Positions 1-12,933 of a DNA stretch of 64,000 nt are shown here, piece after piece. The stretch's first letter is position 1; each line of letters begins with the position of its first letter. The DNA comes from Haberlea rhodopensis (taxonomy: Eukaryota > Streptophyta > Magnoliopsida > Lamiales > Gesneriaceae). Both the position numbers and the translations under genes were made by a program. A model generated the notes under the pieces. That model had not been told where the DNA came from. It did not search any database and saw only the letters and a list, made by a program, of their open reading frames with translations. Where the stretch lies: positions 6,014,001 through 6,078,000 of the forward strand of contig CAJQUN010000021.1 in NCBI GenBank assembly GCA_907163345.1, read 5' to 3'.

Positions 1-342
1 TGTTGAATTCATGCACAATTGTATGTTAAAATGAGTATGGATATGTTATATATATACTTGGCCAAATGATACCATAAAAGGACACCATTTGTAGGTATTC
101 AATCATGAAAAGGCATACCCGAACGCGAAGGGACACATCCGTTCATGAAAAACCATCAACACTCTTTTTCGGGCGCTCAGCCCACTGGCCAAAAATTTGC
201 TCAGCGCTCGGGCGTCGCCCGGTCTGCCCGAATTCAGTTTTTCTCGTCAGTTTTTGCTTGTTTTGTTCTTTATCAAGTATTCGAATTTTCCTTATGTCCA
301 TCATGCATAATTTCAATTCATTAAGCCTCAAAATTTCCAACA

Positions 343-1310
343 AAATATAGACATGAAACATCTCAAATACACTTTAATTTTGAGTTTACATTCAAAATCT
401 ACAAAATAAATCATTTCTCATTGAAGAATTTTTTGTCAATTTCAATTCTCCGAGCTACTGGTCATCCCACCAACCCAATCATAATATTTCCATGATTTTA
501 GTAAGTCGGTGTGAATTACATGCACCGCTGAGTCTATCGGTGTATGTAAATTACATGCACCGATAGACTCATACTGACCAAAATATAGTCATGGAGCATA
601 TCAAAAACACTGTAATTTTGAGTTTGACATTCAAAATCTATAATAAAAAAATCATTTCTCATTGAAGAATTTTTTGCCAATTTAAAATCACCGAGCTACT
701 GCTCCTCCCACCAACTCAAGCAGAATATTTTCAAGATTTTAGTATTCACATGCACCGTTGAGTCTATCGGTGCATATGAATTACATGCATCGATAGACTT
801 ATATTGTATTAACAAAAAAAAAATAGTCATGGAACATCTCAAATGCACTATAATTTTGAGTTTTACATTAAAAATCTATATTTAAAACAATCTTGCTCAT
901 TGAAATTCTTTTTGCCAATTTCAATTCCTCGAGCTACTACTTCTCCCACCAACCCAAGCAACATCTTTCCAAGATTTAAGTATGTCAGTGCATGTGAATT
1001 AAATGTGTCATTGAATCTATCGATGCATGTAAATTACATGCACCGATAGACTCATACTGATTTTAACCAAAAATATAGTCATGAGACATCTCAAATACAC
1101 TATAATTTTGAGTTTTACGTTAAAATCTATATTTAAAAAATCATTTCTCATTGAAGAATTTTTTGCCAATTTCAATTCCCCAAGCTATTGCTCCTCCCAA
1201 CCATCCGAAGCAGAATATTTTCAAGATTTTAGTAAGTCGGTACATACGAATTACATACATCACTGATTCTATCGGTGCATGTAAATTGCATGCACCGATA
1301 GACTCATACA
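343..1310. repeat. Four-unit tandem repeat (~240 bp) with a hairpin in each unit
   Basis: Four diverged copies follow one another, starting near 343, 581, 819 and 1071. Each has the same order: a TATAGTCATG-like start, 'TGAGTTT.ACATT.AAAATCTA', 'TTTTTGCCAATTTCAATT', 'CCGAGCTACT', then an inverted repeat built on GAGTCTATCGGTGCATGTAA and its complement. The inverted repeats lie near 530-570, 762-799, 1009-1052 and 1263-1305. Short reading frames here run across the repeat and show no protein signature. The flanking stretches 1-342 and 1311-2327 contain no gene that I can support. The origin could be a decayed transposon or a local satellite. Confidence 0.8.
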
Positions 1311-2327
1311 CTGTAATTTATCTACATAATTCATGTAGCACCCAGTACACTTCTTTTTGGTTAACCAAAGCAATACTTAAACAACCACTTAAACAGTAAG
1401 TTTAACTTCAGAGACATTTTTGACAAATATGTGATATGTACAAGAATTGAAATAACAATCCAATGCTAATTGTAGCACAAGAATCCATAAAAAAACACAA
1501 AAATCCATAAAGAGAAGTAGAATAAGAAGATGCTTCTGCGACAAGCATATCTGTTGACATTCTTTAATCTTCACAACAACCATACTCCTGTTTACATTCT
1601 TCAATCAATATGAAAAAAAAAATTACATCTTTCAATATTCACAACTGAGGCTTTTTAGCATGAGTTATCTGCTCTCAGGAATGGCGTGAAGGAGGTGGAA
1701 CATCCGTAGCTGTCGCTTTTCCATTTTCGATGGATCTCATACTTCATCGACATCTTTCCAGAGTTTGAAGCGTTCTTTTAGATGCATGAAGAAGAAAGTG
1801 ATGGATAATTTTATAATTTTGACCTAAAATGGACCTAGTTAAAAGCAAAATAATTTATTGGATTGAGCCGATAAAACTTCTACCATCTGATACATGGCCG
1901 AATTTTCCTTTTTTTTTTTTTTTTTGGATTGTGCCCTTTGCACCTGTACATGTCTATCATTAGGGAGTATAAATTTTGATTATCAACAAGTCTCAAAACC
2001 AATATCAAATCTCAAATTGAAGATCAATGTGTCAATTTGGCTAGATGCCAATAATTTTGACCATGTTCACAACGTCATAAATTTGCCAAGCGATCAGGCA
2101 GCCGTTCCATTAAGATAAAAATAGTTATTCTCCCCTTGAATGAATTCGCACAAAAGCAATAAAATTTCCTTCTGTGAATAAAAATAGTCCAATCCCATCA
2201 TGTGCAGCAAACCACAGGAAAATACTTCCCTAATGTGGGGCCCACCACCCTATACTTAATTCACCCAAACATTAAACTTTACAAGGGAAAAGAAAAATCT
2301 GAGCTTTGAATCACTCTGCAATCAGCA

Positions 2328-4394
2328 ATGGCCAGTTTCTTCATTCTCCTCTTCTCTTTCACTTTCTTCTCAATCCCATCTCAATCTCAGCTGGTTGAGT
2401 TCACATACAAAGGATTCAATGATCCAAAATCCAACATAAGCTTAAACGGGGTGGCGCTAATAGAGGAAAATGGCATCCTCCAATTAACCAACGAGAGCTC
2501 CAGATTTAAAGGACACGCCTTTTTCCCCACACAGCTCCAGCTCAAGAACTCAACCACCGGTGCCGCCTTCTCTTTCTCAACCTGTTTCGCGTTTGCCATT
2601 CACCCCGAGTACCCAAAACTCGGCGGTCATGGCTTGGCTTTCGCAGTTTCACCTTCCAAAGAATTGAACTCGTCTCTCCCGAGTCAGTACCTCGGCCTGA
2701 TGAATTCCAGCGATGTTGGGAACTCATCCAACCATATATTTGCGGTCGAATTCGACACGGTTCAAGATTTTGAGTTCGGGGATATTAATGATAACCATAT
2801 TGGGATCGACTTCAACAGCTTGGTGTCCAATAAGTCTGCTGCTGCGGCTTATTTTGGTGATGATTCGGTGAAAAATGATCTTAATATCAAGAGTGGGGAT
2901 CCTATAGTTGCGTGGATCGAGTATGATTCGATGACAAATTTCCTAAATGTTACTATTTCGCCATCTTCTTTGAAGCCCAAAATTCCTCTCTTGTCTATGC
3001 AAGTTGATCTTTCTCCAATTCTTGAAGAAAATATGTATGTGGGATTCTCTGCTTCGACTGGCTTGCTTGCAAGTTCACATTATATCTTGGGTTGGAGCTT
3101 TTCCATTAATGGAGAAGCAAAATCTTTGGATTTGGGATCTCTCCCTTCAATTCCGGTACCCAAGAAAAAACCCATTGGCCAAATTGTAAGCATTTCTGTG
3201 GTGGGATCAGTGGTTTTAATATTGGCTTCAATCTTGATTGCTATGTACTTGGTTAAAAAAATCAAGAATGCTGAGGTTATAGAATCCTGGGAGCTTGAAA
3301 TTGGTCCACACAGATACAAATACCAAGAACTCAAGAAGGCTACAAGGGGTTTCAAGGACAGTGAGCTACTCGGATCCGGAGGATTCGGACGTGTTTACAA
3401 AGGGACTCTGCATCATCCGAAAACCCAAGTTGCTGTAAAGCGTATCTCGCATGAATCTAAACAAGGGGTGCGTGAATTCGTGTCCGAAATTTCCAGTATC
3501 GGCAGGCTCCGCCATAGGAATTTGGTTCAACTTCTGGGATGGTGCAGATGTGGAGGTGATCTTCTTTTAGTCTACGATTTTATGCCTAATGGAAGCTTGG
3601 ATAAGTGGTTGTTTGATGAGCCTAAATGTGTGCTTAGCTGGAACCAAAGATTCAAGATTATCAAAGGTGTTGCTTCTGGTTTATTGTACTTGCACGAAGG
3701 ATATGAACAGGTTGTGTTACACAGGGATGTTAAGGCTAGTAATGTGTTACTTGACAATGAGATGAATGGGAAACTCGGGGATTTTGGGCTGGCGAAATTG
3801 TATGATCACGGGTCGAACCCAAGCACGACACGGGTGGTGGGCACATTGGGTTACATTGCACCAGAACTTTCAAGAACCGGGAAAGCTACCACAAGTTCTG
3901 ATGTATTTGCATTTGGGGCTTTGTTACTCGAAGTAGTGTGTGGGTGTAGGCCTATTGACACTAAATCTGATCCGGAAGATATAGTCTTGGTGGACTATGT
4001 TTGGAAGAAATGGAAAGAAGGGGGAATTCTTGATGTGGTTGATCAAAGAATGAAGGGCGATTTCAATGAGAATGAGGTTTTGATGGTACTTAAGTTGGGA
4101 CTAATGAGTTCGAGTAACGAACAATCGGGACGACCAAGTATGAGACAGCTCCTGAGTTACATGGAACATGAGATTGAAATGCCAGATATTGTTAAGATAC
4201 CAGGAGGTGGGAGCAACGCCGAGGTTGGATTTGAAAACTATTTGCATTCATATGCATCGTCTTCATACGACAAGACGACTAGTTCGATTGGAGGTTCGGC
4301 TAGTGGGGATGTGGATAAGAGTTCTACATCCATGGTTACTTCTATTTCCACCTCGCCTTTTCTACATGTCCATAGTTTAAGGGAAGCTAGATAG
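2328..4394 (+). CDS. L-type lectin receptor-like kinase
   Basis: An intact, intronless 688-residue frame encoding a plasma-membrane receptor with an extracellular legume-lectin domain and a cytoplasmic Ser/Thr kinase. Residues 1-21 look like a signal peptide ending SQSQ. The lectin domain spans about 22-262 (EFTYKGF near the start, FAVEFDT at 138-144, and YVGFSAS..GLL.SSHYILGWSF at its end). A membrane helix lies at about 286-308. The kinase spans about 343-615: glycine loop LGSGGFGRVYKG, catalytic Lys371 in VAVKR, HRD at 465-467 with HRDVKASNVLLD, and DFGLAK at 485-490. All key catalytic residues are present, so it should be active. The Ser/Thr-rich tail is normal for the family. Such kinases sense pathogen or damage signals; the ligand cannot be read from sequence. 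The linker ELEIGPHRYKYQELKKAT and VAVKRISHESKQGVREF are typical of clade IV or S.4, but I cannot fix the clade. The start is the first Met before the signal peptide. Confidence 0.95.
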   Translation: MASFFILLFSFTFFSIPSQSQLVEFTYKGFNDPKSNISLNGVALIEENGILQLTNESSRFKGHAFFPTQLQLKNSTTGAAFSFSTCFAFAIHPEYPKLGGHGLAFAVSPSKELNSSLPSQYLGLMNSSDVGNSSNHIFAVEFDTVQDFEFGDINDNHIGIDFNSLVSNKSAAAAYFGDDSVKNDLNIKSGDPIVAWIEYDSMTNFLNVTISPSSLKPKIPLLSMQVDLSPILEENMYVGFSASTGLLASSHYILGWSFSINGEAKSLDLGSLPSIPVPKKKPIGQIVSISVVGSVVLILASILIAMYLVKKIKNAEVIESWELEIGPHRYKYQELKKATRGFKDSELLGSGGFGRVYKGTLHHPKTQVAVKRISHESKQGVREFVSEISSIGRLRHRNLVQLLGWCRCGGDLLLVYDFMPNGSLDKWLFDEPKCVLSWNQRFKIIKGVASGLLYLHEGYEQVVLHRDVKASNVLLDNEMNGKLGDFGLAKLYDHGSNPSTTRVVGTLGYIAPELSRTGKATTSSDVFAFGALLLEVVCGCRPIDTKSDPEDIVLVDYVWKKWKEGGILDVVDQRMKGDFNENEVLMVLKLGLMSSSNEQSGRPSMRQLLSYMEHEIEMPDIVKIPGGGSNAEVGFENYLHSYASSSYDKTTSSIGGSASGDVDKSSTSMVTSISTSPFLHVHSLREAR

Positions 4395-5917
4395 TTATAT
4401 TGTTGCCTCCATTTTGATGTAGTCCTTGAATTTTGGATGGTGACAAAGCCAAGATTCTTGTAATAGATGCAGATTTCACTTTCTTACTATAAAACCAACC
4501 AATGTAGTTTGATTTAGTTTAAAGATAATCATTTCCATTCATCTAATTTATGCATTTGTTTTTCCATTCCAATCACATTTGGTATGACTCAACTCAAAGG
4601 CTGCTGCAACAACTAATCTTTTAATATCAATGGATTGAAGTAGATTATATAAACATTAGAAGGAATCAAATCAAGGCATACAAATGCATCAGTCTTCTTC
4701 AATAGCTAACTCAAGGGCTCAATCATTTAAATGAACTAACATGTTTCCTATATTATGTACCTAGAAGATTGTGTATCCTAGCAAGCATTGAATGAAAGCA
4801 TGTGGATTTGTCTGTGGGATAAAATTTTACATCATCGTACCTTTGAAATGTGGTGATGTGTAACAGTGTAAGGTCAAAAAACAACGAAGCTTCTGTGGAA
4901 AAAAGGGACTAGAGTGGACTGCACCACACGAGTTAAAGCCACAAAATTTGAAATGCATCTTCTAACTCCAAGTTTCTCATTAAATATTAAATAGTGCCTA
5001 AAAGTATGGGCAAACCTGTGTTTTTGGTGGGTAGACTGACAGCTGTCCCTAAAAAAAATTATTATCTTAAAGCTTTTTTTGTAATCTTTAAAATTATATT
5101 TTGACCTGTTAAAAAAATTTATGTTATTATTTTTTATCTGTATAAACAAAAATTCTAAATTCGTCCTTTAAAAGGCAAACTTGATGAATTTTTTCTTCAA
5201 TCACAGCCCATGAAAAAAAATGTGGTGACTCCATTTGAACATAAATAATAAAATAAAGATTAGTAACAAATATATAAGAACAACAAAATTAAAGGAATTT
5301 TTCGTGCTGGCTCGGATAAGTATTGACTAATGTTACCACTTTCGTTTTCTGTCGGTTGGAGTACAATTTTTGACAATTGAGGAAATCAAATTAGTGGGTG
5401 ACCATTAATAAAGAGCAACCTCAAAGTTTTGAAAATAGCATACAATACACAAATTAATAATTAGTTTATATTATAAAGTTGAGCTCCATTATTAAAGTTT
5501 TAAGTAAGCTATTTCAAGCTATACATCTAAATTTAAAGAGTGAAATACATAAATAAATATATCTATATATATATACATAAATTTGGGCAACTATTACAAC
5601 TAATCGAGGATAGGAGACGGAGACTCAAAACGTATATGTTTAGTTGTGTATTGGGTATTATAAGCTATGACTCATAAGATGTGGCCATGAAACTAGTTAA
5701 CTGGATCAATTATGTTGCGCTGAATTGAGTGAGCGATGTTTTTTATCGATGGATTTCTAATAATTTCTTTTTGAGAGAAATTAAAATCCAATATATCATA
5801 TTCCAAAGACAAAATGATTTATAATTTTATGCAAAAGTTTATCTTGGCCTATACCGCCCATCATATTGAAACATGAAATAGTATATGCTCCATTGAATGT
5901 AAATCACCTGGTAAAAA
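4395..5917. other. Intergenic, AT-rich, no gene seen
   Basis: The kinase 3' untranslated region probably covers the first 100 bases or so. The rest is AT-rich with short homopolymer runs and a small TA-rich tract near 5560. Frames here are short and unsupported. It ends at the border of the Copia element. Confidence 0.6.
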
Positions 5918-6299
5918 TGTTGGGTTTCCGTACCCTGGTGTTAGATTCAAACGCAGTGGGAAATAAACATAAACAGAACTGACCCATGGACGAATCGATC
6001 GCGTCTGATTCATGTATTAGCATGCAAGAATATCAAATATAAATGCACGAAAAGAGAATTACCGATAACAGCGAAATCAATCTGATGTCGGTGATCCTCT
6101 TGTCCAATCAACCTGACCAGATCTTCAAGCCCAGCATCAGTGCTAGTGTGATGGCTGCTATTCTATGAGATGAAGTGTATTGAATTGTCTTACTCAACCC
6201 TAAAGATGAATGTTATATTGGTATTGAGTTAACTAATTGGGCTAGGGTCCATAAAGCTCATCGGGCCAACATTTGGTTTGCTGGGCATTTATGCTAACA
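5918..6299 (-). repeat. 3' LTR of the decayed Copia element
   Basis: A 382-bp LTR, TGTTGGG...GCTAACA on the plus strand. The polypurine tract lies just inside it (plus-strand 6300-6312, ATCTCCCACTTGC). Confidence 0.85.
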
Positions 6300-7639
6300 A
6301 TCTCCCACTTGCCCAAAAGCCAACACAAAACTCCAAACTCATAATCCAAGTAACTCAATCCAATTGAATAACTTTATGTACTTTTAATGTACATAATTAT
6401 GAGACATAAATATATCAAACGTTTTAATTTTAGAACTTTCTATAGATGAAACATTTTCAAATATAGAAACTCAATAAAACGATGAGCTTTCAAAAAATTA
6501 AATTATTCTATTCTAAATCACTCAATTTGAGCACTTAACATCTAAGTCTCAATTCACATCAATAGATCGGTGGCCGGTTGATTGTGACCCAGCGAGGCTC
6601 AAGTGTATCATAGCAGTATGATCACAATCTTTGTGATTTTAGAAGTCAAACAACTTCTTTGGGCTTACCCTGAATGCCTCATTGTCAATTAAACTCCTTT
6701 AATAGACAATGACCGAAATATAATTCCAGCAACAACCTACCGATCGTGGGTAGCGCCTAGCATCTGCGCTTCACGAAGACCTAGATACAAATGACTAGCA
6801 ACGCACGAGAATCTGTCAACCATAGTTAGCGTGCAGTACATTCCTTTCACTCAATATGTCCCGATTGAATCAAGGACATTGGTTGATCGAGACCCATTAT
6901 GATTTCAATAACTATGTATTTATTTCACGTTATATGATTCTTTTTGTGCGTATATGAAAAACTCTTTTTCACAAGCACTACCCACTCTGGTCAGAGATTC
7001 ATTGAACCATATACAGAAAAACACATAGGACATCCTGGTTCATCAAGACCAATGGTGAATCCCCAACGACAATCATAGGCCTCTGACAGCATCACTGAAT
7101 ACCCAAAATAACAACTTTATAAACCACATGTGATCAGTCATTAAATCAAAGTACACAACTATCTGTCAAGACCTCAATGACGCCTCGGGTCATGAGGAGT
7201 AATGGTGCACAACTATGACTAGAAATTCTATACTCGACAAGTGGTAACCACTTATAGAATTTCGAGTAGGGTCGTTCAATGAACTCATTCCTAATGAGCA
7301 CATCTTCATGTGTGCTGACTTCTCCAAGACAACGCCGATGCAACGCGGCGCACTACACTAGACACATCATGAATACCAGTCTCTTACGAGCATATACCGA
7401 TCTCCCATTCTCGAAGGCTCATCGACCAGGAACATTTAGAAATCGCAGTCGAGAATGTATTTCATGGTCACCATCATATGCGTAACCACATTCTATGGAC
7501 TATAGCAATCTCAAGGACTTCATCAATACATCAAGATGCATGGGTAAACAGATGAAGAAGTGCCATGTATATTAATATTCAAACAAAGATTTGTCATAAT
7601 AAGATTATAAGTACAATCAATCAACTATTGATTTACTTA

Positions 7640-9216
7640 ATCACATATGACAACATCTTTCACTTTCCCAAAGCCAACTACTCATGTGTCTCAAGACCAT
7701 CTTCCCAAGATGTCTGACAGACACCAATCGTTGTAAAGACTTTGTCAGTGGATTCATTATATTTTTCTGTTGAAGCGATTCTCTCGATAATATCGTGTCT
7801 ACCATCTCTCTCATTAGATGGTATTTTCCCAATATATGTTTGGATCCTGATGAGATCTTGGCTATTCATAATAGCTCAAATGTTGTCACAGTACACACAG
7901 ACTGTGTCAACTGCATTAGAAATTACACCCAACTCTTGGATGAAATTCCATATCCAAACTGCCTCTTTGCTGCATCGTATGCTACAATGTATTCAGCTTC
8001 AGTTGTGGAATCCGATGTGGTGTCTTGCTTGGAACGTTTCCAAGAGACAACATCATTATTAAGCTTAAATACAAATCCGAACATCGATATGGTATCATCT
8101 ACATCCGACTGAAAAACAAGCATCAGCTTAGCCTTCAACTTTTATTTCTCCACTTACAGATCCAAAAACCATGAACATATCCTAAGTTCTTCATAAGTAC
8201 TTGAGGATTATTTTCACAGTTTTTCAGTGACCTTCACCGGGATCTGTCTGATGTCTGCTCATTACTCTAAGAACATACATCAGGCCAAGTACACATAGCA
8301 TACATTATGCTATTTTAAAGTTGAAACATAAGGTACTAATGTCATCTTTTCTCTCTCCTCGTCAATTTTAAGACCCATTGACTCGAGAGATGAATACTAT
8401 GACATATTGGGAAGTAACTCATTTTTTGACTATTCCATGCTAAACCCTTTTAGCACAGTCTTTACGTACGTAGATTGAGAGATCTCAACCATCCTTTAGA
8501 TATATTCACATAGATCCTTACGCTAAGCAAGTATGACACTTCTCCCAAATCTTTCATGGTGAAATTAGTAGATAATCATGCTTTAATTGATTAATCCAAT
8601 ACCATTTACAATGAGAATGATATAATCGACTTAAAGCATCACAAATGTAACCATGCTCCCACTAACCCTTTTGCACACACATGTCACTTACGGATTTTTT
8701 AACAAAACCAAACACTTTGATGATGTTATCAAAATGGAAGTTCAAACTTCGGGATGCCTTCTTAGGCCTATACATGGACTTCTGGAGTTTGCAAATATTT
8801 TTCTCACTCCCAGAAGTTGTGAACACATTTGGCTGCTACATTTCTACCTCAATGTCATCATTGAGAAATGTTGTGTTCACATCCATATGTCATATCTCAT
8901 ATTCATAATATAAAGATATAACTATTAAAATCCAAATATACTATAGCATCACAACTGATGAAAAGTTCCTCATAGACAACTCTTTGCCTATGAGAATAAC
9001 ATCTTCCCATCAGTTAAGCTTTAAATGTCGCTACATTCACATCCACTCCAAGCTTTCACTTGTAGATCCATTTGCAGCCAATGAGAACAATTCCCAAAGA
9101 GGGTCTACTAAGGTCCATACCTTATTAGAGTACATGAAGTCTATTTTAAATTTCATAGCATCTCGCCAATATCCCGAAACGATGTCCAACATCGTCTCCT
9201 TGAAAGTCCTAGGATC
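7640..9216 (-). pseudogene. Copia reverse transcriptase and RNase H remnants
   Basis: Directly across the nested insertion the minus strand resumes with CDPRTFKETMLDIVSGYWRDAMKF and MYSNKVWTLVDP, the conserved start of Copia RT. At 7923-8138 the RNase H domain is visible as QSDVDDTISMFGFVFKLN, VVSWKRSKQDTTSDSTTEAEYI and AAKRQF. The middle of RT is heavily decayed. No frame is long enough to be functional. The 1.3 kb from here to the 3' LTR (6313-7640) shows no coding signal. Confidence 0.75.
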
Positions 9217-9221
9217 ACATC

Positions 9222-10468
9222 TGTTGAGCCTTAAACGCATGGTTATTTTTTATGCTTAATTTATCTCCAAATTATTTATGAGTTTTGATGATCAACAAAA
9301 CTTGTGTTTGTTATACTAATGTGTCTACTTAGTGTACAGGTTTATTGGTTGAAAAGTAGTTTGATTGGAGAAAATCAAATGTGCAAAATCTGGGCTGGAT
9401 CGCCCCAGGCGATGGCAGCCAGGAGGACTTCACCACGCACATCAACTGGAGCGACGCCGAGGCCCGCGCGAATGGCACGAACTCCCGAGACGATGGCCTG
9501 ATTGCCTGAGGCGATGGCCTGAACGCCTGAGGCGAAGAAAGATTTTGAGCAACCGAGGCTACGGCATTGATGTTTGGTTTGGATCACCTGAGGTGATCCA
9601 TACATCGCCTGAGACGATCTGTGTATTTTGGTGACCGTTGGGGCGTGGCGATGGTGATCGCCCGAGGCGATGTCCGAGGCGATCTTCGAGTGATTCAAGC
9701 CTTAAGTGTAGCAACGACTAGTAGGAGCCTTGGGGGCCTCCTACACTACAAATATGGATGTTTTGGAGCATTTTGAAGACGAGAAATAAGACTATAAACT
9801 ACAAGAAAGCCTTGATCAATTCAAATTACTTTAGCATTGCAAACTTCATACATTTGTGGTGTATTGGAGTTTGTAATTCATTTCTTGTTGTGTGAGTTTT
9901 GATTCTTCGTGTTGGTACACCGTGAAGGTGTTTATGTGAGTTATTGTAAGGTCCTCCAACACCGACGCAAGTTGAAATTGTAAAAGTCATCAACAAGTAA
10001 AGTTGGTGCATGTGTTGTGGCTATCCCTTGAGCCCTTAAGACCAAGAAGACTCGTGAAGTGTGTTTGTAACTCGGGAAGAGTTTTTGTGTGGCTATCCTT
10101 GGAGCCCTTAAGGCCAAGAAGACTCGTGAAGAGTGTGGTGCTCGTGAAGAGCTTTTTGTACTCGGGAAGAGTGTGTTGTGGCTAACTTGGAGCCCTTAAG
10201 GCCAAGATCATTTTTCGTTCTAGTGGAACCTCGGTTAAAGGTTTTCTAACCGGGAAGAGGAGACGTAGGCGATTCATCGCCAAACTTCTATAACAAATCC
10301 CTTGTTCTTTATCTTTATTTAAATTACGCATTTGTTTACTTCTTCATTTTATTTATTTATCGATTGACTTGAAGTCTTCGGCAGCGCAAACTTGACATTT
10401 TGCAAATTCATTTTAAAACGCTAAAGTAGCCAAGGAACCTCATTCACCCCCCCTCTTCGGTTCCAACA
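9222..10468 (+). repeat. 5' LTR of the gag-only element
   Basis: A 1247-bp LTR. It holds a cluster of CGCCTGAGGCGAT near-palindromes (about 9490-9690) and about three copies of a ~60-bp repeat around GAGCCCTTAAGGCCAAGAAG (about 10020-10205). TATA-like ACTACAAATATGG lies near 9745. Confidence 0.88.
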
Positions 10469-10514
10469 AGTGGTATCAGAGCCATTTGATTTTTGTTTTT
10501 AAATCAAAATTTTT

Positions 10515-11990
10515 ATGGCTAATCTAGCAAATGAGTTTGCTCAAGGTCAATCGACCAATCGCCCTCCGCTCTTCACGGGTGATAATTACGGATATTGAAA
10601 AAATAGAATTTCTCTATATATCCAATCCGTAGATTATGACCTATGAAAAATCATTGTAAAAGGTCCACACATTCCTTTAAAGGAAGTTGGGGGAATAAGT
10701 ATTCCCAAAGAAATTGACGATTTTACAAGAGCGGATATGATTTTAATTTCGCAAAATGCTAAAGCTATTAATATTTTACATTGTGCTTTAGATATGAAGG
10801 AGTACAACCGGATCTCGATGTGCTCACCAACAAAGGAAATATGGGACAAATTACAAATTTGTCATGAGGGCACAAATCAAGTGAATGAGACAAAGATAGA
10901 TCTACTACAACCAAGTATGAGACTTTGAGATGGAATTTGGAGAAGACGTTGACTCGATGTTTAGAAGGCTCACCCAAATCATAATGAGCTTGCACAACTT
11001 GGTGAGAAGTACCCTCCAAAGAAAATATGGAGAAGAGCACTAAGAGCCTTGCCAAAGGAATGGGATGCAAAGAGGACGGCCATCATCGAATCCAACAAAG
11101 GAGAAAGTGCATCTTATGATCTTGATGAACTTCATGGTACCTTGGTGACCCATGAGCTTGAAGTGTCAACAAGGAATGGAATAAAGGAGGATGAGAGATC
11201 CATAAGAAAGGAAATCGCCTTGGTCGGGAGGAAATATAATTCCGATGATGAAGATGATGAAGAGATGATCTTGTTCACTAGAAAGTTCAAGAAATTCTTC
11301 AACAAACACAACAAGCCAAAGGCCTCCGGTGCTACCAAACATGATTCAAAAACAAGAGTAACTTGTTATAATTGTCAAGATAAAGGTCATTATGCTAATA
11401 AATGTCCTAGGAAGAAGAATGAGGACAAAGGGAAGAAGAAAGCTCTCATAGCCACATGGAGTGATAGTGACTCTGATGAAGAATGAACAAACCTTTGTCA
11501 CATGGCCAAAGATGACGCAAATGATGAAGAATATGAAAGGGACGATGAGGTACCATCTTTTGATGAATTATTAGATTCTTATCACGAGCTTATTGATGTT
11601 CTTGGCAAAACCAAGATGAGTAACAAATTACTCAAACTTGAGATAGCCAAGAAGCATGAAGAAAACAATCCATTGAAAAATGAATTAAGTTCTTTGAAGA
11701 AATCTTTTTGCAAATTTAGTGAGAGTAGTTTAAAGTTGAATGAATTGCTTGGCTTGCAACGTTGTAGCTTTGATTAAGCCGGACTAGGCTTCTCAAGCAA
11801 ATCTAAAATATTTTCAAGCTTGTTGGCTAAAGCTAAGCATAATTCTCCTACTTGCACTTATTGTTGTAAAGATGGGCATACTAAGAATAAATGTAGGTTT
11901 GCTAAAATCCAATACCAACCTAACAAAGGTGGAAATGGATTCCAAAGGCAATGATGAAAGCTAACACACAAGGACCCAAAAACTAAATGG
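10515..11990 (+). pseudogene. Copia-type Gag of the gag-only element, disrupted
   Basis: Starting at ATG 10515 (MANLANEFAQGQSTNRPPLF) the frame shows Copia Gag. The segments AINILHCALDMKEYNRISM, HEGTNQVNETKIDLLQ, NLGEKYPPKKIWRRALRALP and DELHGTLVTHELE are family-typical. A CCHC knuckle CYNCQDKGHYANKC lies at 11364-11405 and a second, TCTYCCKDGHTKNKC, at 11853-11894. The block ends PKTKWVPK, which in full-length relatives lies just ahead of protease. TGA codons replace probable Trp at 10596 and 10644. There are frameshifts near 10915-10985 and further stops at 11484 and 11775. No intact Gag can be made from this copy, so it needed Gag as well as Pol in trans, or decayed after insertion. Confidence 0.8.
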
Positions 11991-12705
11991 GTACCAAAGA
12001 TCCTCCAATTGATAATTTGTTTTGTAGGGACAACAAAGTAATGGATGATGAAGGGACTAGCACCTCAAGGGAGGAAACCATCTTATGCACAACTATAGAG
12101 GAAGCACGAGGTATAGGACCAATGACAAGAACGTACTATTGTCATCAAAGGTCGTTTTATTTTGTGCATTTAAAGAGCAATTCAAAATTTCATTGGCACA
12201 AATTAATTGTGACCAATAAATAATGAAGCTCAATATTCAGTGATAGTAAAAAGCATTTCCCCTTAGCATGTGCACATATAAATTGTTTTGATGCATGATT
12301 TATGCTTATCTCTTTATAATAAGTATCTTGATATGCCTTGAGTTCAAATTTGAACAATACTATGTGAAAATGTGAAATTATGTGATTAAGCATGCTATAA
12401 ATGTTTAGATGATCAATCTTTGATTTAATGCTATCATGACCTTAATAATTTTATCTAATAATGCTTTGAGGATTTTAATGTTTATTGGGCATGAGTGCAT
12501 GAACATATGCACACTTTGAAACATTTAGAATTCATTGTTGATTGCCATAAATGCATGTTTGTATTCCTCTCATTGATTTAATCATATGCTTGTTATGGCT
12601 ATTACATGCTTGATGAGGAACATGTGTAAATTGTTAAAATATGGCTATGTGTCAACATACACTTGTGATATGATTATTTGAATTTTGTGCTTTTTGATTA
12701 TCACA

Positions 12706-12933
12706 AAAAGGGGGAGAAATTTGTGATAAACTTGAAATTTAATACATGCATAGTTTAAGGGGGAGAGCTTTTGTATGCATGGTTTGAGGGGGAGAGTTGT
12801 TTGTATTATGCATTACTTGGTTAAATCTTGTATGTGCTATGCAATTGTTAAGGGGGAGTCATGTTTACTCACATTTCATGCATATTACATATTCAAGTTT
12901 ATCAAGTTTTGTGATCATAAAAAATGGGGAGAT
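12706..12933 (+). promoter_or_regulatory. Multiple polypurine tracts before the 3' LTR
   Basis: AAAAAGGGGGAGAAA at 12706, then AAGGGGGAGAG near 12757, GAGGGGGAGAG near 12786, AAGGGGGAGTC near 12850, and the LTR-adjacent tract AAAATGGGGAGAT (12921-12933). The last is the functional position for plus-strand priming. The others look like serial copies. Confidence 0.65.
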
